From the NCBI RefSeq assembly GCF_013149805.1, contig NZ_JABEZT010000003.1:558001-622000 (forward strand): DNA of 64,000 nt, read 5' to 3'. This stretch comes from Isoptericola chiayiensis. GTDB lineage: Bacteria; Actinomycetota; Actinomycetes; Actinomycetales; Cellulomonadaceae. Position numbers and translations under genes: made by a program. Below, piece by piece: positions 56,321 through 63,289 of the stretch; position 1 is the stretch's first letter, and every line of letters starts with the position of its first letter. The notes under the pieces were generated by a model. The model did not search any database, was not told where the DNA came from, and worked only from the letters and a program-made list of their open reading frames with translations.

Positions 56321-57690
56321 ACGAGCCCCGTCTCGCGGGCGACCGACCGTGCCGGTCGCCGGACCAGGACCTCCAGCACGAAGTCCTCCTCCTCGTGGCG
56401 GACGAGCACGTCGAGGCCGGGGTGCGACCGGAGGGCGTCGTGGACCTCGTCGCCCGCCAGCGGGTACTCGGGGACCTCGTGCCGCCAGTGGCAGGCGACC
56501 ACGACGCCGTCGTCGTCGAGCGTCGCGACCGTCCTGTCGACGGCCGTGTCCAGGTCGGCGCGGTCGTAGTAGTACAGGACCTCGGACAGCACGATCAGGT
56601 CGTAGGTGCCGTCGGGCCACCGGGCGGGGGTGTCGAGGCGGAGCAGCTCGACGGTGTCGCCGAGGCGTCGGCGGGCGCGGTCCAGGGGTGCGTCGGCGAT
56701 GTCGACACCGGTGACGCGGTCGCACCGGTGGGCCAGCTCGGCGGTGAGGACCCCCGTGGAGCAGCCGATCTCCAGCCCGTGCCGGAAGCGGGGGCGCGGC
56801 AGGGCCGCGAGGAGGACGGCGCGCTTGCGCTCCTCGTACCAGCGCGTCTCGAACCCCCACGGGTCGGTCCGTCCGGCGTAGAACGTGTCGAAGAAGCCGC
56901 GGTCGAGCGACCTGGTCGGTGGCGGCGGGGCACCGGGAGCCCGCTCGACGACGAACACCTCGACGGGTCGGGCCGCGTGGCGCAGCATCTCGGCACCCAG
57001 CACGGGCTCGGTCCCGGGGGTCGGCAGGGCGACCTGGGTGGCGTGGGCGGCCAGGGCCTTCGCCTTGGCGGCGACCTCGGTCGGCGTCAGCCGCAGGCCG
57101 TGGAGGTGCTGCCAGGGTCCGTCGGACGCCGGGTCGCCCCAGTGCCACCACCAGATGGGGTACTCGGCCAGCCGGGCGTCGCGGGCGGCGGCGACGTCGG
57201 CGGCGGTCTCCCCGGCGACCCGGTGGTCCCGGTGGCCGTCACCGCGCCACGGCGCCACGAGGAGCGTGCCCTGGCCGTGGCCCTGGCCCCGGCCCGGCGC
57301 CAGCGCTGCGTCGAGCCCGCGGCGCAGCTCGTCGCGGTGCTCGCGCAGACCGCCGTCGGGCAGTCCGAGCAGGACCAGCCGGGCGCTCGGGGCGAGGACG
57401 GCCAGGGCGGCGACGAGCTCGCCGCGACGCGTGGTCCGCAGCTCCTCGACGTCCGCCGTGCCGGGGTACGACGCCTCGCCGTCGGTGGCGACGACGACCG
57501 TGACGGGGACCCCGGCCCCGCCGAGCCGGTGGAGCAGTCCCGCCGCGCCGAACGACTCGTCGTCCGGGTGGGCGGCGAGCACGACGAGCTCGTCGACGCC
57601 CTCGAGGTCGAGCGGGTGCGGCCGGGTGAGGATGCCGGCGTCCACCCAGGTCTGCTCCGCGGTGCCGGGCTCCCGGTGGTCGAACGTCAC
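56317..57690 (-). CDS. PIG-L deacetylase fused to a SAM-dependent methyltransferase
   Basis: A 457-residue bifunctional protein. The N-terminal domain (about 35-230) is a PIG-L/LmbE zinc deacetylase: Ala-Ala-His-Pro-Asp-Asp-Glu (metal site) and His-Arg-Asp-His (second site). The C-terminal domain (about 260-440) is a class I methyltransferase: Leu-Glu-Ile-Gly-Cys-Ser-Thr-Gly-Val-Leu (SAM loop), Gly-Val-Asp-Ile-Ala and Leu-Ile-Val-Leu-Ser-Glu-Val-Leu-Tyr-Tyr. A Pro-rich linker with Ala-Pro-Pro-Pro-Pro-Thr joins them. GTG overlaps the ACAD-like stop (GTGA). It may de-N-acetylate a GlcNAc-like unit and then methylate the product. Confidence 0.93.
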   Translation of the reverse strand: MTFDHREPGTAEQTWVDAGILTRPHPLDLEGVDELVVLAAHPDDESFGAAGLLHRLGGAGVPVTVVVATDGEASYPGTADVEELRTTRRGELVAALAVLAPSARLVLLGLPDGGLREHRDELRRGLDAALAPGRGQGHGQGTLLVAPWRGDGHRDHRVAGETAADVAAARDARLAEYPIWWWHWGDPASDGPWQHLHGLRLTPTEVAAKAKALAAHATQVALPTPGTEPVLGAEMLRHAARPVEVFVVERAPGAPPPPTRSLDRGFFDTFYAGRTDPWGFETRWYEERKRAVLLAALPRPRFRHGLEIGCSTGVLTAELAHRCDRVTGVDIADAPLDRARRRLGDTVELLRLDTPARWPDGTYDLIVLSEVLYYYDRADLDTAVDRTVATLDDDGVVVACHWRHEVPEYPLAGDEVHDALRSHPGLDVLVRHEEEDFVLEVLVRRPARSVARETGLV

Positions 57691-58775
57691 CACGGCAGCT
57701 CCCCGCGGGCCAGGAGGTCGCGACCCTGGGAGGCCTGGTCGCGTTCGGCGTGGTGCTGGCGCACGTAGAGGCCGAGGTCGGCGACCCGCCGGGCGAAGGC
57801 CTCGTCGGTCGTCAGCGGCCCGGGACCCATGGCGTGCGCGCAGCGCCGCTGGACCTCCTCGACGGCGTCGGCGACGACAGTTCGGACGCGGCGCGCCGTC
57901 AGGCCCGCGACGGCGTCGTCGAGCCCGCCGTCGACGCTGCCGTCGACCAGCACGGCCGCCTCGGCGAGCGCCGACCGTGCGGCGCCGAGCGCGACGTCCA
58001 CGGCGCCGAGGTGGGCGAGCGCGAGCTGCTGCGCCTCGCGGCCCTGCAGCGAGGACCACAGGCTGCGCGCCAGCCCGACCGCACCGCCCCACCAGCAGGC
58101 GGCCACCCCGATCCCGCCCCAGGCGAACCCGGGGCGCCGCAGGTACCAGCCGGTCGGACCGACGGGTACGGCGGGTGCGGAGTCGAGGTGCACCGGAGCG
58201 CTGACCACCTGGGTGAGCCCGCGCGCCACCCACGGGCCCTCGTCGGCGCGGACGTGCGGGGTGCGCAGGGCGACGGCGAAGAGCCGTCGCTCGTCGCCGA
58301 CCCAGGCCGTCACGAGGGCGTGGCTGAGGTGGCGGGCCAGGGAGCACCAGGGCTTGGTCCCGTCGAGCACCCAGCCCTCGCCCGCGGCGTCCGGCCGGGC
58401 CTCGACGCGCACGCCCGGTCCCTCGGCGGCGTAGACGCCCCAGGTCGATGCCGGTCCGGCGTCGAGAAGGCCCAGGTCGACGCCGTCCGGTGCCTGGCGC
58501 AGGATCGTCAGGGCGTCGAGGTGCGGCTCCAGGACGCGTGCCGCGCCGACGTCGGCGGCGGCCACCGAGGCCAGGGCCGACCAGAGCCGGACGGTGTCGC
58601 CCTCGCCGGGTGCGGGCAGCGACGGTGCGATGCGCCCCACCCGGTCGAGGAGCGCCGGCACGTCGGTGGCGTGGTCGGCGACGAACGCCAGGTCCGACGG
58701 CGGCAGCGCGGCGTCGGCGCCCGGCGAGGGGTCGGGAGCCAGGGTGACGGGCGACGGTGCGGCGGGGTCTGCCAC
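57687..58775 (-). CDS. Acyl-CoA dehydrogenase-like protein without visible catalytic Glu
   Basis: A 362-residue protein with the acyl-CoA dehydrogenase fold: Asp-Gly-Thr-Lys-Pro-Trp-Cys-Ser-Leu-Ala (about 133-142) is the flavin-side loop, and an all-helical C-terminal domain contains the family's Arg-Arg-Val. It is shorter than usual, lacks the Tyr-Glu-Gly type catalytic segment, and the C-terminus stops early after His-His-Ala-Glu-Arg-Asp. It may act as an oxidase, a nitro-reductase-like enzyme or a structural partner. The GTG start has a strong AGGAGG. It is the first gene of the cassette, behind a terminator hairpin. Confidence 0.85.
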   Translation of the reverse strand: MADPAAPSPVTLAPDPSPGADAALPPSDLAFVADHATDVPALLDRVGRIAPSLPAPGEGDTVRLWSALASVAAADVGAARVLEPHLDALTILRQAPDGVDLGLLDAGPASTWGVYAAEGPGVRVEARPDAAGEGWVLDGTKPWCSLARHLSHALVTAWVGDERRLFAVALRTPHVRADEGPWVARGLTQVVSAPVHLDSAPAVPVGPTGWYLRRPGFAWGGIGVAACWWGGAVGLARSLWSSLQGREAQQLALAHLGAVDVALGAARSALAEAAVLVDGSVDGGLDDAVAGLTARRVRTVVADAVEEVQRRCAHAMGPGPLTTDEAFARRVADLGLYVRQHHAERDQASQGRDLLARGELPW

Positions 58776-58832
58776 GGGACCTCCTGGACGGGGACGGCGA
58801 TGGTTGCCTCAGCGTCCGGGGAGGTGGGTGCG

Positions 58833-58860
58833 TGCGCAACCGGAAGGATCCGGTTGCGCA
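58833..58860 (-). terminator. Terminator between GT87-type gene and the ACAD/PIG-L cassette
   Basis: TGCGCAACCGG and CCGGTTGCGCA form a perfect 11-bp stem with the loop AAGGAT. It lies 4 bases after the GT87-like stop (minus strand) and before the cassette's first gene, so the cassette should have its own promoter. Confidence 0.7.
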
Positions 58861-58864
58861 GTGC

Positions 58865-60187
58865 TCAGGGGCGGGGGTGGACGGGGCGGCCGTCGCGCGT
58901 CCGTGCCGCCGGTTCGGCGCCGAGGTGGACGATGCGCCAGGTGGCCCCGGCGAGCAGCACGACGAGGGCGAGGTTGCGCAGCGCCTCGACGACCACGATC
59001 CAGGTCTCGCCGCCCAGGAAGGGGCCGTAGGCGACCGGGTAGACGAGGTAGGTGGCGTAGGCGACGAGGATCATGCCGAGCGCCGGTGGCCACCACCAGC
59101 GCAGGGAGCGACCGGCCGGGGCGGCGGAGAGCGCCACCGCGACGGTGGGCCCGATCCAGGCGACGAACTGCGGCGAGCCGACCTTGTTGAAGACGATGAG
59201 CGCGACGAGCAGCGCTGCCGCGGACAGCAGGACGAGCTCGTAGGCCTTCTCGGGGTGCCGGCGGGCGGCCCACAGCGTCACGAGCGCGAGGGCGGCGACG
59301 GCGGCGACGAGCAGCCAGTCGAGGGTGTCGGCGACGGTTCGCGCGGCGTCGCCCTGGACCTCGTAGGTGAAGATCTCGTCGTTGTACTCGATGCGGATGC
59401 CGGGGTCCCACCAGCGGGCGACGGAGAACCAGGTGGCGAGGACGGACTCCGCCTGCAGGGTCCGCGACCCCTGCTGGCCGAACACGCTCAGCGCACGGGT
59501 GCCGGCGCCGCCGAGGAGCGCGAGGCCGACGACCACGGCGCTGACGACGGCTCCGGGGACGACGACGGCGCGCAGCAGGTCGCGCAGGCTGCGGCGGGTG
59601 GCGGCGATCGCGACGACGACGGCGCCGGGGGCGATCTTGATCCAGGCGCCGGCGGTGGCGACGGCGACGGCGATCCGTGGGTGGCGCCGGGCGAGGACGA
59701 GGGCGACGAGGATCATCGGCGCGACGACGCCGTCGAGGCGGCCGAGGAAGATGGGTCCGAGGGCGAGCAGGAATAGCAGCCACCACCAGGCGCCCAGGAC
59801 GCCGCGGGGGGTCGAGCGCACGAGGATCACCGTGGCGACCGCGTTGAGCGCGACGATCGCCGCGGTCCACAGGATCTCGTAGCCGAGGAGGTCGTCGGTG
59901 ACCAGCGCGGGCGTGACGACGGGGGCGAGGGCGCCGGCGGGGTAGACCCAGTCGTAGTCGAGGACGGGCCACTGGCCGGTGGTCAGGCCGTGGCGGGCCC
60001 ACCACTCGTAGAGCGTGACGTCGCCGTAGATCGTGTTCTGCCAGGTGATGGCCTCGTGGACGAGACGGGCGTGCACGACGACGAAGGCGAGCGCGAGCAG
60101 CCACGGCGAGGCCAGGAGGTGGGCACCGCGGTCCCGCGCGGCGGCGGCCGTCGTGGGGGCGGGGGCGTCGTCGGGCACGCGCCACAT
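58865..60187 (-). CDS. GT87/DUF2029 family integral membrane glycosyltransferase
   Basis: A 440-residue membrane protein with about ten hydrophobic segments, of the GT-C fold family (DUF2029) that uses polyprenyl-phosphate mannose or arabinose in mycobacteria. Near the start it has Tyr-Gly-Asp-Val-Thr-Leu-Tyr-Glu-Trp-Trp, with the acidic pair in the first extracellular loop, and Phe-Leu-Gly-Arg-Leu-Asp-Gly, Lys-Ile-Ala-Pro and Asn-Lys-Val-Gly-Ser-Pro-Gln-Phe follow. ATG at 60187 is chosen; GTG at 60178 is in frame. It probably acts on the outer face of the membrane. It is divergent from an acyl-CoA dehydrogenase. Confidence 0.88.
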   Translation of the reverse strand: MWRVPDDAPAPTTAAAARDRGAHLLASPWLLALAFVVVHARLVHEAITWQNTIYGDVTLYEWWARHGLTTGQWPVLDYDWVYPAGALAPVVTPALVTDDLLGYEILWTAAIVALNAVATVILVRSTPRGVLGAWWWLLFLLALGPIFLGRLDGVVAPMILVALVLARRHPRIAVAVATAGAWIKIAPGAVVVAIAATRRSLRDLLRAVVVPGAVVSAVVVGLALLGGAGTRALSVFGQQGSRTLQAESVLATWFSVARWWDPGIRIEYNDEIFTYEVQGDAARTVADTLDWLLVAAVAALALVTLWAARRHPEKAYELVLLSAAALLVALIVFNKVGSPQFVAWIGPTVAVALSAAPAGRSLRWWWPPALGMILVAYATYLVYPVAYGPFLGGETWIVVVEALRNLALVVLLAGATWRIVHLGAEPAARTRDGRPVHPRP

Positions 60188-60243
60188 CGTGCCAGATCCG
60201 CGATCACGCGGGGACGCCGTCCGGCACGAGCCGCGGACGCTGT

Positions 60244-60288
60244 GATACCCCGTATCGCTTGACTGAGACCGAGTCGCGTGCGCATGAT
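60244..60288 (+). promoter_or_regulatory. Promoter and inverted repeat before the acyl-CoA dehydrogenase gene
   Basis: TTGACT (60259-60264) and CATGAT (60283-60288) are 18 bases apart. Just upstream, the inverted repeat GATAC-CCC-GTATC (60244-60256) could be an operator. The transcript would have a leader of about 65 bases before the ATG at 60360. Confidence 0.6.
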
Positions 60289-60359
60289 GGGGGCAGACCG
60301 GCGCCGTCGCCACCAGCCTCGGTGACGGCGCCGGCGCACCAGTTGGAGAGAAGGACCTC

Positions 60360-61610
60360 ATGAACCGCCCCGCACCCGCACAGATCGGCGTCACCGCGCC
60401 CGACTACGACGTCGCCGCACCCCTCGACGTCGACTTCGCCCGCGCGTTCGCCGACGTCGACCCCGCCGCCCGCGCGCACCAGCTCGCCGTGCGCGAGTTC
60501 GTCCAGGACGAGGTCCTGCCCGTCATCGACGGCTACTGGGAGCGCGCCGAGGTGCCGTTCGACCTCGTCAAGGCGCTCGCCGAGCGCGACTTCCTGCGCG
60601 ACGGCGTCGACGTGCCCGGCCGCCCGTCGATCTCCTTCATGGCTGAAGGTCTGGCCAGCATGGAGATGTCCCGCGGCGACGGCTCCGTGGCCACCATCTG
60701 CGGCGTCCAGGGCGGGCTCGCCCTGCGCTCGATCGTCATGCACGGTTCGCCCGAGCAGGTCGAGCGGTACGCCGAGCCGATGGCGCGCGGCGAGATCCTC
60801 GGTGCGTTCGCGCTGACCGAGCCCACCCACGGTTCGGACTCCGTGTCCCTGGAGACCACGGCCCGCCGCGAGACCCGCGACGGCGTCGAGGGGTACGTCA
60901 TCGACGGCGAGAAGAAGTGGATCGGGTTCGGCTCCTGCGGCGACATCACCGTGGTGTGGGCCCGCCTGGTCGACGAGGGCAGCCCGGGTCACGGCCAGGT
61001 GCACGGGTTCGTCGTCCCGCAGGACGCCCCCGGCTACACCGGCACCACCATCGAGGGCAAGATGGCGCTGCGGGCCATCTGGCAGGCGCACATCGTGCTC
61101 GACGACGTGTTCGTGCCCGCCGACGCCGCCCTGCCGGGCGCCACGTCCTTCAAGGCCACCTCCGAGGTGCTCTTCGCGACGCGTCTCGCCGTCGCGTGGT
61201 CCGCCGTCGGGCACGCGATCGCCTGCTACGAGGCCGCCGTGCACTACGCGACCCAGCGCGTCCAGTTCGGCAAGCCGCTCGCCGCCAAGCAGATGGTCCA
61301 GGAGCGCCTGACCCGGATGCTGTCCACGGTGACCCAGCTGCAGCTGCTGGTGACGCGCCTGACCGAGCAGGCCGACGCCGGCGAGCTCACCGGCGAGCAG
61401 GCCTCCCTGGCCAAGTACACGTGCACCCGGGGCGCCCGCGAGGTCGCCTCGATCGCCCGCGACATGCTGGGCGGCAACGGCATCCTGCTGGCCAACCGCG
61501 TCGCGCGGCACTTCGCGGACATCGAGGCGATCCACACCTACGAGGGCACCGAGTCGATGAACGCGCTGATCGTGGGCCGCGCCATCACCGGTGTCTCCGC
61601 CTTCGCGTAG
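60360..61610 (+). CDS. Acyl-CoA dehydrogenase (glutaryl-CoA dehydrogenase-like)
   Basis: A 416-residue FAD enzyme. Ala-Leu-Thr-Glu-Pro-Thr-His-Gly-Ser-Asp (about 155-164) is the flavin/CoA motif, Gly-Glu-Lys-Lys-Trp-Ile-Gly follows, and Arg-Val-Gln-Phe-Gly-Lys-Pro-Leu is in helix G. The catalytic base Glu is in Thr-Tyr-Glu-Gly-Thr (about residue 400), a position shared by glutaryl- and isobutyryl-type enzymes. Arg in Gly-Gly-Asn-Gly-Ile-Leu is as in glutaryl-CoA dehydrogenase. GAGAAGGA is 4-11 bases upstream of the ATG. It is monocistronic and ends in a strong hairpin. It probably serves lysine/tryptophan or branched-chain acyl-CoA breakdown. Confidence 0.94.
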   Translation: MNRPAPAQIGVTAPDYDVAAPLDVDFARAFADVDPAARAHQLAVREFVQDEVLPVIDGYWERAEVPFDLVKALAERDFLRDGVDVPGRPSISFMAEGLASMEMSRGDGSVATICGVQGGLALRSIVMHGSPEQVERYAEPMARGEILGAFALTEPTHGSDSVSLETTARRETRDGVEGYVIDGEKKWIGFGSCGDITVVWARLVDEGSPGHGQVHGFVVPQDAPGYTGTTIEGKMALRAIWQAHIVLDDVFVPADAALPGATSFKATSEVLFATRLAVAWSAVGHAIACYEAAVHYATQRVQFGKPLAAKQMVQERLTRMLSTVTQLQLLVTRLTEQADAGELTGEQASLAKYTCTRGAREVASIARDMLGGNGILLANRVARHFADIEAIHTYEGTESMNALIVGRAITGVSAFA

Positions 61611-61695
61611 ACGATCACCGCAGGTTCCGGCGTGGGTCGACGCCGGTCACGTGCACCGCCGTGCGATCACCAGCCGGACGGCGGTCCACCTGAGG

Positions 61696-61730
61696 CGCAG
61701 CGCCGCCCCGTGATCCGGGGCGGCGCTGCG
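61696..61730 (+). terminator. Terminator of the acyl-CoA dehydrogenase gene
   Basis: CGCAGCGCCGCCCCG pairs perfectly with CGGGGCGGCGCTGCG over the loop TGATC: a 15-bp GC stem followed by TCGTTCCC. It lies 85 bases after the stop and is separate from the palindrome that follows. Confidence 0.8.
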
Positions 61731-61748
61731 TCGTTCCCGAGGCGTCGC

Positions 61749-61808
61749 GTCGGCACTCCGCGGCCGGGTCGGCAATCATCCGTGCCGATCCGGCCGCGGA
61801 GTGCCGAC
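61749..61808. repeat. 60-bp palindrome between acyl-CoA dehydrogenase and GPP34 genes
   Basis: Arms of 26 bases (61749-61774 and 61783-61808) match with one G-T wobble around eight bases. The outer end reads GTCGGCACTCCGCGGCC. It lies 27 bases beyond the GPP34 stop on the minus strand, and could terminate that gene. Sequence is unrelated to the other palindromes except in design. Confidence 0.75.
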
Positions 61809-61835
61809 AGGTCGCCGGAAAGGCGGCCCGTCCGG

Positions 61836-62531
61836 TCAGGACGACAGGATCGTCGGCGTGATGATCGCCGGGAGGATGATCGTCGTCAGGAGCACCGCGT
61901 TGATCTCGTCGACGGCCTTCTTGACGGCGTCGTGCGCCCAGGACTCCTCGGCGAGCTCCTTCGCGCGCGCCTCGGCCTGCTTGCGGTGCTCGGCGGGCAC
62001 GAGCTGCTTGACCAGCGCGGTGCCCGCCACGAGGGACAGCAGCGCCGCCGTCTCGGGCCGCGGGTCACGACGGCCCAGCAGCACGTCCTCGCACTCGGCC
62101 CGCAACGCCGTCTCGTGCGACGAGTCGGCGGCCGGCCAGGACGTGGTGGGGAAGATCCCGAGGATCTTGCCCGACTCCCGGCGCAGGATCCGACGCTCGA
62201 CGAGCCCGGTGAGCAGCTCGTCCCGGACGTCCTTCGCCAGCGGGCCGAGCAGGTCCTTCGGGGTGCGCGGCCGCTCGGCGACGACGGCGAGCGCCCGGTC
62301 GAGCGCGGGGTGCCCGGCGGGGGAGGCGTCCAGCACGACGACGGCGCCCTGCGGCACGGCCGACCCGGCCGCCGTCGTCGTCCCGGCGCCGGCCACCTGG
62401 ACGCGACCCGCCAGCGCCAGCTCGAGCAGCAGCGCGGCACCGAGCCGGGTGTCCAGGTCGGTGAGCCAGCCGTCCGGCTTGCCGGTGGTGTCGTCGTAGG
62501 CGAGCAGCAGCAGGTCCTCGGCGATCAGCAT
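61836..62531 (-). CDS. GPP34 (GOLPH3-like) family protein
   Basis: A 231-residue protein of the GPP34 family, named after the eukaryotic Golgi phosphoprotein that binds phosphatidylinositol-4-phosphate. The start Leu-Ile-Ala-Glu-Asp-Leu-Leu-Leu-Leu-Ala-Tyr-Asp, Arg-Arg-Ile-Leu-Arg-Arg-Glu near 115, and a long amphipathic C-terminal helix are typical. Bacterial GPP34 proteins are found mostly in actinobacteria; a role in membrane traffic cannot apply, and binding to acidic lipids is only a guess. A hydrophobic, Ile-rich tail could touch the membrane. It has no operon partner, being followed on the same strand by nothing before the palindrome. Confidence 0.9.
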   Translation of the reverse strand: MLIAEDLLLLAYDDTTGKPDGWLTDLDTRLGAALLLELALAGRVQVAGAGTTTAAGSAVPQGAVVVLDASPAGHPALDRALAVVAERPRTPKDLLGPLAKDVRDELLTGLVERRILRRESGKILGIFPTTSWPAADSSHETALRAECEDVLLGRRDPRPETAALLSLVAGTALVKQLVPAEHRKQAEARAKELAEESWAHDAVKKAVDEINAVLLTTIILPAIITPTILSS

Positions 62532-62583
62532 GGGGCCATCATCGCGCGCCGGGCCCGTGTCGCGGATCCCCCGCGCGACGGAG

Positions 62584-63279
62584 TCAGGGTGTGGCCTCGG
62601 CCTGCTCGCGGCGGTGCACCCGCAGCCAGACGAAGAACCCGACCAGGGTGAACGCGCCGTAGAACACGTACATCAGGGCCGTGGCGTAGTACTCGGCCGA
62701 CCACAGTAGCGGGACCCCGACGACGTCCACGGCCACCCAGATCAGCCAGAACTCGACCCAGCCGCGCGCCATGCCGTAGGTGGCCAGCAGCGAACCCATG
62801 AAGATCCACGCGTCCGCCCACACGGGTTCGTAGGAGCCCAGGGCCTTGAACAGCGGGGTCAGCGCGAGCGTGCCGCCCACCATCGCGACCACCAGGAACG
62901 CGCGCTGCGGCCAGGTCGCCCAGCGCGGGTGCACCCCTTCGGCGCCCGACGACGGCACCTTGCCGTCCGCACGGACCTCCAGGTCCTGCTTCCTCGTCTC
63001 GCGCCAGCGCATCCACCCGTAGACCGAGACCGCGATGAACATGACCTGGCGGCCGGCCTGGCCGAGCATGTCGGCCCGGCTCGCGTCGCCGAACACGGAG
63101 TTGAGGAACACGGTGAGCAGCAGCAGGTTCCCGATGATGCCGACCGGCCACGCCCAGACCTTGCGGCGCATGCCGCCGAGCGCCGAGGCGAGTCCGAACG
63201 CGTTGCCGATCACCTCGCGCCACAGGACCGGACCGGAGTCGCCGACCGTGAACGTCGCGTCGAAGAGCCACTCGATCAT
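62584..63279 (-). CDS. pnuC: PnuC family nicotinamide riboside/mononucleotide transporter
   Basis: A 231-residue membrane protein with about seven hydrophobic segments. Family features: Trp-Pro-Val-Gly-Ile-Ile-Gly-Asn in helix 2, Gln-Ala-Gly-Arg-Gln, Tyr-Gly-Trp-Met-Arg-Trp near 88, and late Trp-Ile-Trp-Val-Ala-Val-Asp. PnuC proteins import nicotinamide riboside for NAD synthesis, or thiamine/riboflavin-like compounds in close relatives. A cytoplasmic loop with Ser-Ser-Gly-Ala-Glu-Gly lies mid-chain. AGGAGG precedes the ATG. It starts 10 bases after the tetR stop, so the two are one operon. Confidence 0.93.
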   Translation of the reverse strand: MIEWLFDATFTVGDSGPVLWREVIGNAFGLASALGGMRRKVWAWPVGIIGNLLLLTVFLNSVFGDASRADMLGQAGRQVMFIAVSVYGWMRWRETRKQDLEVRADGKVPSSGAEGVHPRWATWPQRAFLVVAMVGGTLALTPLFKALGSYEPVWADAWIFMGSLLATYGMARGWVEFWLIWVAVDVVGVPLLWSAEYYATALMYVFYGAFTLVGFFVWLRVHRREQAEATP

Positions 63280-63289
63280 CCGTGCCTCC

